Shown here: positions 7,765 to 14,349 of the stretch, one piece after another
Numbering within the stretch: position 1 is the first letter of the stretch
Layout of the letters: each line of letters opens with the position of its first letter
Assembly (NCBI GenBank): GCA_029098085.1
Contig: JAQXNQ010000113.1
Coordinates: 1 to 14,489, forward strand
Length of the DNA: 14,489 nt
DNA from: Oscillospiraceae bacterium
GTDB taxonomy: Bacteria > Bacillota > Clostridia > Oscillospirales > Ruminococcaceae
Direction of reading: 5' to 3'
Notes under the pieces: generated by a model
The model's input: the letters and a program-made list of their open reading frames with translations, nothing else
What the model was told of the DNA's origin: nothing
Database searches by the model: none
Translations under genes and position numbers: made by a program

Positions 7765-7792
7765 AGCAAAAGGCGGGTCTCAGCAACCCGCC
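7765..7792 (-). terminator. Terminator-like hairpin between rplI and dnaB
   Basis: GGCGGGT (7772-7778) and ACCCGCC (7786-7792) form a perfect 7-bp stem with a 7-nt loop, followed on the minus strand by TTTT. It lies only about 20 nt before the dnaB ribosome site and I see no good promoter behind it, so it is likely a partial terminator that lowers helicase expression relative to L9. Confidence 0.6.
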
Positions 7793-7823
7793 AGATCTGC
7801 CGGAATTCTCCGCAAAGGCCGGA

Positions 7824-8270
7824 TCAGGCCTCTTTTACCATGACCTTCATTTTGGCCACCACACCGGTGTGCAGCTTCAGCTCAAACTCATAGGTGCCGA
7901 AGGCCTTGATCTCGGCGGAGAGAGATACTTTCCGTTTATCGACGGAAAGCTTATACTGTTCGTTCAGTGCTGTAGCCACTTCCTTGGCGGTCACGGCGCC
8001 GAACAGACGGCCTTCCTTGCCGGCTCTGGCCGAAACCGTCACGGTCTTGCCCTCCAGCTCCTTCTGAGCCCTCTGGGCCTCTTCCAGCTCCACCTGAGCG
8101 TGATGGGCCTTGGCAGCGTCCTGCACCTTCTTGTTGTTGATGGCGCCGGCAGTGGCCTCCATGGCCAGTCCTCTGGGGATCAGAAGGTTTCTGGCGTAGC
8201 CGTCGGCGGCGTTGATCAGGTCGCCCTTCTTGCCGCTGCCCTTTACATCCTGCAATAAAATTACTTTCAT
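7824..8270 (-). CDS. rplI: 50S ribosomal protein bL9
   Basis: Large-subunit ribosomal protein that binds 23S rRNA near the L1 stalk base. The 148-aa product has the family layout: an N-terminal rRNA-binding domain (MKVILLQDVKGSGKKGDLINAADGYARNLLIPRGLA, with the conserved Gly/Lys-rich loop), a long connecting helix (about 42-80) rich in Ala, Glu and Lys, and a C-terminal alpha/beta domain starting around GKTVTVSARAGKEGRLFGAVT. The ATG has AAAGGAG 7 nt upstream. It follows gdpP by 30 nt, as in many Firmicutes, and is followed by a hairpin before dnaB. Confidence 0.98.
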   Translation of the reverse strand: MKVILLQDVKGSGKKGDLINAADGYARNLLIPRGLAMEATAGAINNKKVQDAAKAHHAQVELEEAQRAQKELEGKTVTVSARAGKEGRLFGAVTAKEVATALNEQYKLSVDKRKVSLSAEIKAFGTYEFELKLHTGVVAKMKVMVKEA

Positions 8271-8300
8271 GATACTTCTCCTTTTCTTCCCGGGCTGGGG

Positions 8301-10268
8301 TCAGCCCTTCTCCTTGAAATATTGGTCAATGCTCTCCAGCAGCATCTGCTTTGCCTTTTCCATTTCCACATTGCGGATCTGTGCGCCCGCCATGGTATGG
8401 TGGCCGCCGCCGCCCATCTTCTCCATGATCAGCTGCACATTGATGGCGCCCATGGACCGGGCGGAAATGTTGATGGTGCCTCCGGCGTCATACAACACAA
8501 AGGAACCGTCCACCCCATCGATGCCCAGCAGCTCATCCGCTGCCTGAGGCGCCACCACCCGCATATCCTCCGAGGAAAAATCGCTCTCCGCCACGGCGCA
8601 GGTCTTGTAGATCTGGGCGGCGTTGACGATGCGGGTTTTGCGCTGATAGGAATCCAGCGAGCTGGAAAAGAGCTTGCGGACTACAATGGTATCGGCACCG
8701 ATGCGGCGCAGATAGGCTGCCGCCTCAAAGGTGCGCACGCCGGTCTTGAGCACAAAATTGCGGGTATCCAGCATGATGCCGGACAGCAGCGCCTGCGCCG
8801 CCACCGAGCTGATGCGGCAGTGATCGCCCATATACTGGATCAGCTCGGTCACCATTTCGGAGGCCGAGGACGCGTAGGGCTCGTGATAAAAAATCACCGC
8901 GTTGTCGATATGGTTGACCATCTTGCGGTGATGGTCGATGACGACCACGGTTTTGCAGCGCTCGTACACCTCCGCCGACTCCAGCAGGTTCTGGGTATGG
9001 GTGTCGCAGATGATCAGCAGAGTTTCCGGCGTGATGCCGAATTTGGCCTCGTCCGGGTCGATGAACAGATTGTTGTTGCCGTCCCGGGTCACCATATCGA
9101 TCAGAATGTTGGCCAGATTTTTCTCCCGGTCAATGACCACCTCGGCCTGCTTGCCCAGGCTGCGGACCGCCGTCGCCATGCCGACCGCCGCGCCCACGCA
9201 GTCCAGATCGCCGAACTTGTGGCCCATGACCAGCACATGATCCGCCGTTTCAATCAGCTCGGACAGGGCGTTGGCCACAATGCGGCTCTTGACCTTGGTG
9301 CGCTTTTCCACGCCCTTGGAAACACCGCCGTAGAATTCATACTGGCTCTGATTCTTGATGGCCGCCTGGTCGCCGCCCCGGCCCAGGGCCATATCCAGCG
9401 CCTGACGGGCGGACGCCTCGCTCTGCGCCAGGGTCTCCTCTCCCCGGCCGACGCCGATGGACAGGGTGACCGGCGTGCTGCCATTGGTTTCGATCCTGCG
9501 GACCTCATCCAGAATGGCGAAGCGCCCCTCGATGATCTTTTCCAGGTGCCGCTCCTCCACCACCATGAGGAATTTGTCGCCCTCATACCGCTTGATGAAG
9601 CTGGTGGTCATCCGTCCGATGAAATCCTCCAGCGAGGAGTCAATGGCGCCGATGATCCGGGACTTTTCGCTCTCTCTGGACTGCTGCATCATGTCGCTGT
9701 AATTGTCCAGCATCACCAGCATGACCGACGGCCGGGTCATGTGGTACAGCTCGGCGTCCCGGGTCAGCTGGGTGATGTCGGTGAAATACAGGTTATACAG
9801 GCCGGTCTCGCCTTCCTTGACATGCATGCCGGTCACCCGGTGAATGCGCCCGCGGTAGGTGATCTGCAGCCCCTCGGTGCGGCAGAAATCCGGCAGCTTG
9901 GCAGTGGTGATGGTGTCCAGACTGGTGCCGAGGGTGTCCCGGCCGTCCAGCACCCGTTCCCGGAACAGGTCGTTGTACCAGACGATCTCCCGCCGGCCGG
10001 TTACCACGATGGTGGGCAGCGGAAAATTCTGCAGCGCCTCCCGGTCACTGCCGGAAAGCCGCTGGGCTTCAGCGGAAAGCAGCGTATTGATCTGCCGCCC
10101 CATATTCCGCAGGCCCAAAAGCAGCAAGACACCGTAAATCAGCACCACAGCCAGCGCGGCAAAAAAGACGATCTTATTTCCGCTCCAGAGCAGGAGGGTC
10201 AGCACAAGACAGAGAGACAGCAGCACCAAAATATGGATCCTGACATTCCAGAACTTTTTATCCTTCAC
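8301..10268 (-). CDS. gdpP: Cyclic-di-AMP phosphodiesterase GdpP (DHH/DHHA1 family)
   Basis: Membrane enzyme that hydrolyses the second messenger c-di-AMP to pApA, affecting osmolyte/potassium balance and cell-wall stress. Domain order matches B. subtilis GdpP (YybT): two TM helices (about 9-28 and 31-52), a divergent PAS-like sensor (about 78-165), a degenerate GGDEF domain (about 180-310, with YEGDKF in place of GGDEF), then DHH (GHKFGDLD at about 349-356, DTH at about 422-424, VIDHH at about 443-447) and DHHA1 (GGGGHHTMAG at about 619-628). Metal ligands appear intact. The 655-aa length is normal. I chose GTG 10268, with AGGTG 9 nt upstream; a GTG at 10280 lies inside that ribosome site. 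It heads the gdpP-rplI-dnaB unit. Confidence 0.95.
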   Translation of the reverse strand: MKDKKFWNVRIHILVLLSLCLVLTLLLWSGNKIVFFAALAVVLIYGVLLLLGLRNMGRQINTLLSAEAQRLSGSDREALQNFPLPTIVVTGRREIVWYNDLFRERVLDGRDTLGTSLDTITTAKLPDFCRTEGLQITYRGRIHRVTGMHVKEGETGLYNLYFTDITQLTRDAELYHMTRPSVMLVMLDNYSDMMQQSRESEKSRIIGAIDSSLEDFIGRMTTSFIKRYEGDKFLMVVEERHLEKIIEGRFAILDEVRRIETNGSTPVTLSIGVGRGEETLAQSEASARQALDMALGRGGDQAAIKNQSQYEFYGGVSKGVEKRTKVKSRIVANALSELIETADHVLVMGHKFGDLDCVGAAVGMATAVRSLGKQAEVVIDREKNLANILIDMVTRDGNNNLFIDPDEAKFGITPETLLIICDTHTQNLLESAEVYERCKTVVVIDHHRKMVNHIDNAVIFYHEPYASSASEMVTELIQYMGDHCRISSVAAQALLSGIMLDTRNFVLKTGVRTFEAAAYLRRIGADTIVVRKLFSSSLDSYQRKTRIVNAAQIYKTCAVAESDFSSEDMRVVAPQAADELLGIDGVDGSFVLYDAGGTINISARSMGAINVQLIMEKMGGGGHHTMAGAQIRNVEMEKAKQMLLESIDQYFKEKG

Positions 10269-10293
10269 AGCTGTCCCCACCTTTGAGAGAATT

Positions 10294-10338
10294 ACAGGCC
10301 GTATTTTTAAGTGAAAGAATTACATTTTGTCGGCCTGT
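10294..10338 (-). promoter_or_regulatory. Inverted repeat in the gdpP leader
   Basis: ACAGGCCG (10294-10301) and CGGCCTGT (10331-10338) form a perfect 8-bp inverted repeat around a 29-nt AT-rich loop, between the likely gdpP promoter and start codon. A 12-base near-repeat (GAGAGAATTACA at 10285-10296, GAAAGAATTACA at 10313-10324, 28 nt apart) overlaps it. It could be an RNA stem or a protein-binding site; it does not match a riboswitch I recognise. Confidence 0.4.
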
Positions 10339-10354
10339 TCGTGCATTTTTATCT

Positions 10355-10383
10355 ATTATCTAATTTTTTTCGGAAAAAGTAAA
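10355..10383 (-). promoter_or_regulatory. Likely promoter of the gdpP-rplI-dnaB operon
   Basis: On the minus strand TTTACT (10378-10383) and GATAAT (10355-10360) are 17 nt apart, in a locally AT-rich stretch about 90 nt before the gdpP start. The match is moderate (four and five of six positions). Confidence 0.55.
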
Positions 10384-10494
10384 GAGTCCCGAACCATCTC
10401 CGAAAGAAAATCTGCCGGAGCAGAATTCTCCTTTGTCCTGACATTTCCGCATTCCCTCAGAAGGCCGGGCTGTCAGACGGGTGTCTCCTGCCGG

Positions 10495-10523
10495 TTGCTT
10501 TTTCCCTGTCCTTGTTGTATAAT
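10495..10523 (+). promoter_or_regulatory. Promoter of the 99-aa membrane protein gene
   Basis: TTGCTT (10495-10500) and a perfect TATAAT (10518-10523) are separated by 17 nt on the plus strand. Transcription would start near 10530, about 35 nt before the ATG. It is divergent from the gdpP promoter. Confidence 0.75.
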
Positions 10524-10564
10524 GATCTTACAAGATCCATCTCCGTGCATTGGGGGATTTGAGA

Positions 10565-10864
10565 ATGTCCGATTTCTTCCGTGTCTTCTTTATCGCAAGC
10601 GGAGTCAACTGTCTGCTGCTCTCCATTTACGATCTGCGCCTGTCTGCAAAGGCGGACGACCCACAGCAGAAAAAGTATCAGCGTGGACGCGGAGTCTGCC
10701 GCCTGTTGATTGGCATAGGGACAGTGGTGATCATGCTGATCGAATTGCTTGATCATCCTCTTCGGGACTGGCATATGCCCCTTGCCTACGGACTGCTCTA
10801 TCCCGCTCCCCTCCTTGTCCTGCTCTGTCTGAGAAAAAAGTACGGCATCCGCCGCAAAAAGTAA
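10565..10864 (+). CDS. Small integral membrane protein of unknown function
   Basis: I do not recognise this 99-residue protein. It has three predicted membrane segments, roughly 7-25 (VFFIASGVNCLLLSIYDL), 46-64 (RLLIGIGTVVIMLIELL) and 71-90 (MPLAYGLLYPAPLLVLLCL). They are separated by a charged loop (AKADDPQQKKYQRGRG), and the basic tail RKKYGIRRKK fits an inside-positive topology. The ATG at 10565 sits behind GGGGGA with suitable spacing; an upstream in-frame TTG at 10550 is less likely. It has its own promoter and terminator and is the only plus-strand gene here, convergent with rnjA and divergent from gdpP. Promoter, ribosome site, hydrophobic pattern and terminator together make it a real gene, but no function can be inferred. 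Confidence 0.8.
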   Translation: MSDFFRVFFIASGVNCLLLSIYDLRLSAKADDPQQKKYQRGRGVCRLLIGIGTVVIMLIELLDHPLRDWHMPLAYGLLYPAPLLVLLCLRKKYGIRRKK

Positions 10865-10868
10865 GCGC

Positions 10869-10908
10869 AAAAAACGCGCCCGGTACTCTTCCGGACGCGT
10901 TTTGCTTT
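10869..10908. terminator. Bidirectional terminator shared by the 99-aa protein gene and rnjA
   Basis: ACGCG-c-CCGG (10874-10883) pairs with CCGG-a-CGCGT (10891-10900) around a 7-nt loop, with one internal mismatch. It is flanked by TTTTGCTTT on the plus strand and by six Ts on the minus strand. It sits in the 47-nt gap between the two convergent stop codons and can serve both. Confidence 0.85.
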
Positions 10909-10911
10909 GCC

Positions 10912-12996
10912 TTAAATCTCCATGATAATGGGCAGGATCATCGGGTCGCGCTTGGTCTTCTTGTAGATGAAGGAGGAAAGGCGGTCCTTGATGCTGATCT
11001 TGATGGCGCTCCATTCCCGCATGCCCTTTTCCTGGCATTCCTCCAGCGTGCTCTTGACCAGCCGCCGGGCGGTTTCCATCAGCTCCTCCGACTCCCGCAC
11101 ATAGACAAAACCGCGGGAGACGATGTCCGGGCCGGCCACCACGGCGCCGGACTCGCTTTCGATGGTGACCACCACGATGATCAGGCCGTCCTGAGCCAGG
11201 TGCTGCCGGTCCCGCAGCACGATGGAGCCCACGTCGCCGACGCCGTAGCCGTCCACGAAGACCCGGCCCGCCTCCACGGTGCCGGTGACCTGCATGGTAT
11301 CGGGCGTCAGCTCGATCACCTGACCGATGTCGGTGATCAGGATGTGATCGGGGGCGATGCCCAGATCCCGGGCCAGATGGGCGTGTGCCGTCAGGTGGAG
11401 ATACTCGCCGTGCACAGGGATGAAGAATTTGGGCTTCACCATCGAGAGCATCATCTTCAGCTCGTTCTGGCAGGCGTGGCCGGAGACGTGCACCTCGTAC
11501 ATGGAGCGATACACCACCTCGGCGCCCAGCTTCAACAGGTCGTTGATGACCCGGGTCACGTGCTTCTCGTTGCCAGGGATGGGCTTGGCGGAGATGATGA
11601 TATAGTCGTTGGAGGTGATCTGCACCTTCCGGTGCTCACCGGAGGCCATCCGGGACAGGGCCGACATGGGCTCGCCCTGGCTGCCGGTGGTGACGATGAC
11701 CAGCTTGCTGGAATTGTAGCGGCCGATGTTGTCCACATCGATCAGCACATCCTTGGGCACGGTCAGATACCCCAGCTCAATGGCCTTGGCCACCACGTTG
11801 ATCATGCTGCGGCCGGAAACGGCCACCTTCCGCCCGGTGCGGGCGGCCAGATCCACAATCTGCTGAATCCGGTGGATGTTGGAGGAGAAGGAAGCGATGA
11901 TGATCCGCCGGTCTCCCGCCTGGGTGAAGAGGGCCTCAAAGGCACGGCCCACGTTGCGCTCGCTTTCGGTGTAGCCGGGCCGCTCCGCGTTGGTGGAATC
12001 CGACAGCAGACAGAGCACACCCTGCTGTCCCAGCTCGGAGAACCGGGCCAGGTCGATCATTTCGCCCTGAATCGGGGTGTAATCCACCTTGAAGTCGCCG
12101 GTCTGCACAATGACGCCGGCAGGGGTGGTGATGGCGATGGCCATGGCATCGGGAATGGAGTGGTTCACCCGGATAAACTCCGCCGAGAAGCAGCCCAGCC
12201 TGACCACGTCGCCCGGTTTGACCACATTCAGATTGGCTTTTCCGAGAAGGCCATGCTCCTTGAGCTTGCCCTCAATCAGACCCAGGGTCAGCCGTGCGCC
12301 GTAGATGGGAATCTGGGTGCCCAGCTTTTTCAGGAAATAGGGGATGGAGCCGATGTGATCCTCATGGCCGTGGGTGATGAGCAGGCCGCGGATCCGCTCC
12401 ACATTCTTTTCCAGCCAGGTAAAGTCCGGAATGACCAGATCCACACCCAGCATATCGGCATCGGGGAAGCCCATGCCGCAGTCCACAATCAGGATGTCGT
12501 TTCCCGCCTCATAAGCGGTCATATTCTTGCCGATCTCGTTCAGGCCGCCCAGCGGAATGATCCGCACCGACGGCTTCTTTTCCTTACCGCGGCGTCCCTG
12601 CGGCTCGCTGTCCTTCTGGACGCTCTGCTGCCGGGAGGCGGGACGGCCCCGTCTGGCAGCGGTCTTCTGCGCCGGCTGTTCCTTTGCGGCTTCCTTTCCG
12701 GCGGACAACTCCTCTCTGGACTGGGCAGACCTGCGTCCGCGGGATTGGGTTCTCTGGGCAGACGCTTCCTTTTTCACGTCTTTTGCTGCGGAAGTGTCCC
12801 CTTCTGACAGGCTGGCCACAGCGGCAGCGGGCATCACCAGCTGAGGCAGGGTGGATTCCGAAGAGGCAGCGGATTTCTGCGCAAAGCCTGCACCCCGGCG
12901 GGAGGATCGTTTTCTGGGGGCGGCGGGCGCTTTCCCGCTCTTCTCCCCGGTGAGGATGGCATCGATTACTTTCGTTTCTTTTTTCTGATTTGTCAC
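10912..12996 (-). CDS. rnjA: Ribonuclease J with long basic N-terminal extension
   Basis: RNase J is a metallo-beta-lactamase/beta-CASP nuclease with endo- and 5'-3' exonuclease activity in mRNA decay and rRNA maturation. The catalytic core starts at about residue 143 (SVRIIPLGGLNEIGKN), followed by the zinc motif HGHEDH (about 209-214), SDSTNAERPG, GSQGEPMSALSRMA, SGHACQNELKMM, PVHGEYLHL and a C-terminal domain. The whole is 694 aa against about 555 for typical RNase J; the surplus is an Ala/Ser/Arg/Lys-rich, low-complexity N-terminal segment with RGRR, RRGRP and GRRGKEKK clusters. I chose GTG 12996, 6 nt after an AAGGG; ATG 13044 has no ribosome site, though it would only lengthen the tail by 16 residues. 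Whether it is J1 or J2 cannot be told, so rnjA is nominal. Confidence 0.95.
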   Translation of the reverse strand: MTNQKKETKVIDAILTGEKSGKAPAAPRKRSSRRGAGFAQKSAASSESTLPQLVMPAAAVASLSEGDTSAAKDVKKEASAQRTQSRGRRSAQSREELSAGKEAAKEQPAQKTAARRGRPASRQQSVQKDSEPQGRRGKEKKPSVRIIPLGGLNEIGKNMTAYEAGNDILIVDCGMGFPDADMLGVDLVIPDFTWLEKNVERIRGLLITHGHEDHIGSIPYFLKKLGTQIPIYGARLTLGLIEGKLKEHGLLGKANLNVVKPGDVVRLGCFSAEFIRVNHSIPDAMAIAITTPAGVIVQTGDFKVDYTPIQGEMIDLARFSELGQQGVLCLLSDSTNAERPGYTESERNVGRAFEALFTQAGDRRIIIASFSSNIHRIQQIVDLAARTGRKVAVSGRSMINVVAKAIELGYLTVPKDVLIDVDNIGRYNSSKLVIVTTGSQGEPMSALSRMASGEHRKVQITSNDYIIISAKPIPGNEKHVTRVINDLLKLGAEVVYRSMYEVHVSGHACQNELKMMLSMVKPKFFIPVHGEYLHLTAHAHLARDLGIAPDHILITDIGQVIELTPDTMQVTGTVEAGRVFVDGYGVGDVGSIVLRDRQHLAQDGLIIVVVTIESESGAVVAGPDIVSRGFVYVRESEELMETARRLVKSTLEECQEKGMREWSAIKISIKDRLSSFIYKKTKRDPMILPIIMEI

Positions 12997-13187
12997 GTTT
13001 TTCCCTTCTCTTTCTGCGTTACTTTTCCCGATGAAACGGAGCATGATAAAAGGTCTTCAGCCGTATGGAGGTCTGTGCCGGCTGACGGCCCGATCGACAT
13101 GAAAAATACGCCTGCTTTTCAGCCAGCCCAAGGACTTGCGGACAGCAGCACTATGTAGCGTACACGCACCTGCTGTTTGCAGGCATG

Positions 13188-13239
13188 AAAAACAAGACCG
13201 TCAGAGAAGGCGCTTCTCCCTCCCGGTCTGGCGTTTTTT
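13188..13239. terminator. Terminator hairpin between the mutase-like gene and rnjA
   Basis: AGACCG (13195-13200) pairs with CGGTCT (13224-13229), and inside it GAGAAG (13204-13209) pairs with CTTCTC (13213-13218). The minus strand continues with TTGTTTTTC and the plus strand with GGCG and six Ts. On the minus strand it could end the predicted RNA, or attenuate rnjA. Confidence 0.6.
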
Positions 13240-13458
13240 CGGCAAAAGCAGCATATTTGTAGGCTCTGATAAGCTCTTGCCATAAAAACAGATCAAATTC
13301 ACAGGGGTATCCGAAAGGCCCGCCGCAGACCGGCGCTTCCGCCCCGAAGCCGGGAAGGCTTTCAGACCCCTCTGTTCCGTGCCTGCCCAATTTCCTGACG
13401 GCAGCGCGGAAACGGCAGAAAGGCCGCCTTCCTCAGCTTAAAATCCGAACAAATAGCT
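13190..13458 (-). ncRNA. Candidate structured RNA or long rnjA leader
   Basis: A near-consensus promoter just upstream should start an RNA near 13458, and a terminator-like hairpin lies about 230-260 nt later. Between them is no credible gene. Minus-strand 13375-13301 folds into a long interrupted rod: A(C)AG-GGGGT with ACCCC-TGT, then CUGAAAG with CUUUCGG, then CC/GG, capped by CCGGCUUC/GAAG-CCGG with a 6-nt loop (13353-13330). It could be an independent small RNA, or the 5' part of a roughly 460-nt rnjA leader read through the hairpin. I checked by eye for tmRNA, RNase P RNA, SRP RNA and tRNA signatures and saw none. A 6S-like rod cannot be excluded. The remaining 200 bases down to the rnjA start hold no gene. 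Confidence 0.4.
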
Positions 13459-13464
13459 ATTGTT

Positions 13465-13493
13465 ATTGTACCGCTTTTTTTCGGGGCTGTCAA
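13465..13493 (-). promoter_or_regulatory. Strong sigma-A promoter upstream of the RNA candidate and rnjA
   Basis: TTGACA (13488-13493, perfect) and TACAAT (13465-13470, five of six) are 17 nt apart on the minus strand. The -35 box contains the TGA stop of the preceding gene. A 10-base palindrome AATAGCTATT (13452-13461) covers the predicted start of transcription. Confidence 0.8.
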
Positions 13494-14230
13494 GTAAACG
13501 GTATATGAACGGCCGATTCTGACAAAAAGGCTGTTTCTGCCGAATCACCTTTCTCCTGCCGGACAAAGCCCCGCTCCTTCAGCTCCGACAAAAGCCGCAG
13601 GCCCTGGGCCGGGCCGTCTCCGTCCGGCGCTTCCCCTTCCCAGAGAATCCTATTGTTTCGGGACAGGGTAACCTTTTCCCCGTCCCCGCCCAGGTGCAGT
13701 GACAGCTCCCCGCCGGTCTGGCCGCCCAGCTGGCAGAACACCTGCTCCAGCAGCCCCGTCAGATGGGTATCCGAGCCGGAAAAGCAGGCGGAAACGCCAT
13801 CCATCCCCCGCAGTCCCGCCTTCAGCAGCTGAACCGGATACAGCTGCCGAAGATTTTTCATATCCATCCGCCTGCCCTCTCTCCGGCAGCGGGACGGCTG
13901 CCGCTTCAGCGGAAACAGAACGTCTCCCTCCGGAGACAAAACCCGTGCCGAGCGGGGCGGAAGCAGCAGCAGAGCCAGAGAAGGAGAACAGCACCGCACG
14001 CAGCAGCGAAATTCCGGCAGCGTCAGCTCCCCAAAATCCCAGACATCCGCCCCGGCGCTGAGGACGCCGGCCATTACCGCCAGCCGGCTGTCCTCCGGGC
14101 AGCCATAAGCGGCGCCGATTCCCACCTGCTCCCGGCCATGTCCGGCACGGCTGCCGATCCGCAGCCAGTCCGCCGCTGTCAGATCCCGGCGGCTGCTTTC
14201 GATCCTGCCGGGTACGCAGATCAGCTCCAT
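13490..14230 (-). CDS. Degenerate, truncated phosphohexomutase-like protein
   Basis: This 246-aa protein resembles a phosphoglucosamine/phosphomannomutase stripped of its active site. Residues about 17-73 (LTAADWLRIGSRAG, then VGIGAAYGCPEDSRLAVMAG, then VLSAGADVWDFGELTLPEF) follow domain 1 of GlmM-type enzymes. LLLLPPRS (87-94) stands where the catalytic-serine loop (ASHNP type) should be. YPVQLLKAGLRGMDGVSACFSG (131-152) recalls domain 2. LHLGGDGEKVTLSRNNRILWEGE (178-200) sits where domain 3 has its DGDGDR metal loop. Domain 4, the phosphate-binding one, is absent (intact enzymes are about 450 aa). The frame is open, with ATG 14230 and AAGGAGG 8 nt upstream, so it looks expressed and not simply decayed. 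It could be a regulatory pseudoenzyme or a late-stage relic. The homology is my reading by eye. Confidence 0.6.
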   Translation of the reverse strand: MELICVPGRIESSRRDLTAADWLRIGSRAGHGREQVGIGAAYGCPEDSRLAVMAGVLSAGADVWDFGELTLPEFRCCVRCCSPSLALLLLPPRSARVLSPEGDVLFPLKRQPSRCRREGRRMDMKNLRQLYPVQLLKAGLRGMDGVSACFSGSDTHLTGLLEQVFCQLGGQTGGELSLHLGGDGEKVTLSRNNRILWEGEAPDGDGPAQGLRLLSELKERGFVRQEKGDSAETAFLSESAVHIPFT

Positions 14231-14247
14231 GCTCCGCGCCTCCTTCC

Positions 14248-14288
14248 TTTTGCATCAGTATGACCGGATGCGGGCCGGTTATGCAAAA
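14248..14288. promoter_or_regulatory. Inverted repeat upstream of the mutase-like gene
   Basis: TTTTGCAT (14248-14255) and ATGCAAAA (14281-14288) are perfect inverted repeats, with an inner CCGG (14264-14267) opposite CCGG (14275-14278). It ends right beside the ribosome site at 14239-14247. A weak promoter-like pair (TTGCAT and CATACT, 18 nt apart) lies within it on the minus strand, so it could be an operator or a leader stem. Confidence 0.4.
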
Positions 14289-14322
14289 AGCGGACAGGAT
14301 CGGCCGCGCCTTTCCTGTCCGC
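14281..14322 (-). terminator. Rho-independent terminator of the membrane-protein gene
   Basis: GCGGACAGGA (14290-14299) and TCCTGTCCGC (14313-14322) form a perfect 10-bp stem with a 13-nt loop, followed on the minus strand by TTTTTGCAT. It lies 27 nt after the stop codon of the gene at the window edge. Confidence 0.9.
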
Positions 14323-14349
14323 TCGGGAAACAAGCTATGAAGCTGTGGA

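Noticed and set aside
10457..11038. Minus-strand open frame of 193 codons opposite the 99-aa membrane protein
   Set aside because: It overlaps the end of rnjA in another frame, crosses the bidirectional terminator and is rich in His, Gln and Arg as expected of an antisense shadow.
13151..13390. Minus-strand open frame of 79 codons upstream of rnjA
   Set aside because: It would start with TTG without a ribosome site and runs through the rod-shaped fold and the terminator hairpin; a non-coding role explains the stretch better.
13190..13458. tmRNA, RNase P RNA or SRP RNA upstream of rnjA
   Set aside because: The tRNA-like ends of tmRNA, the GAGGAAAGTCC core of RNase P RNA and the GGAAGGAAGCAG loop of SRP RNA are all absent. 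A 6S-type RNA is left open but not claimed.
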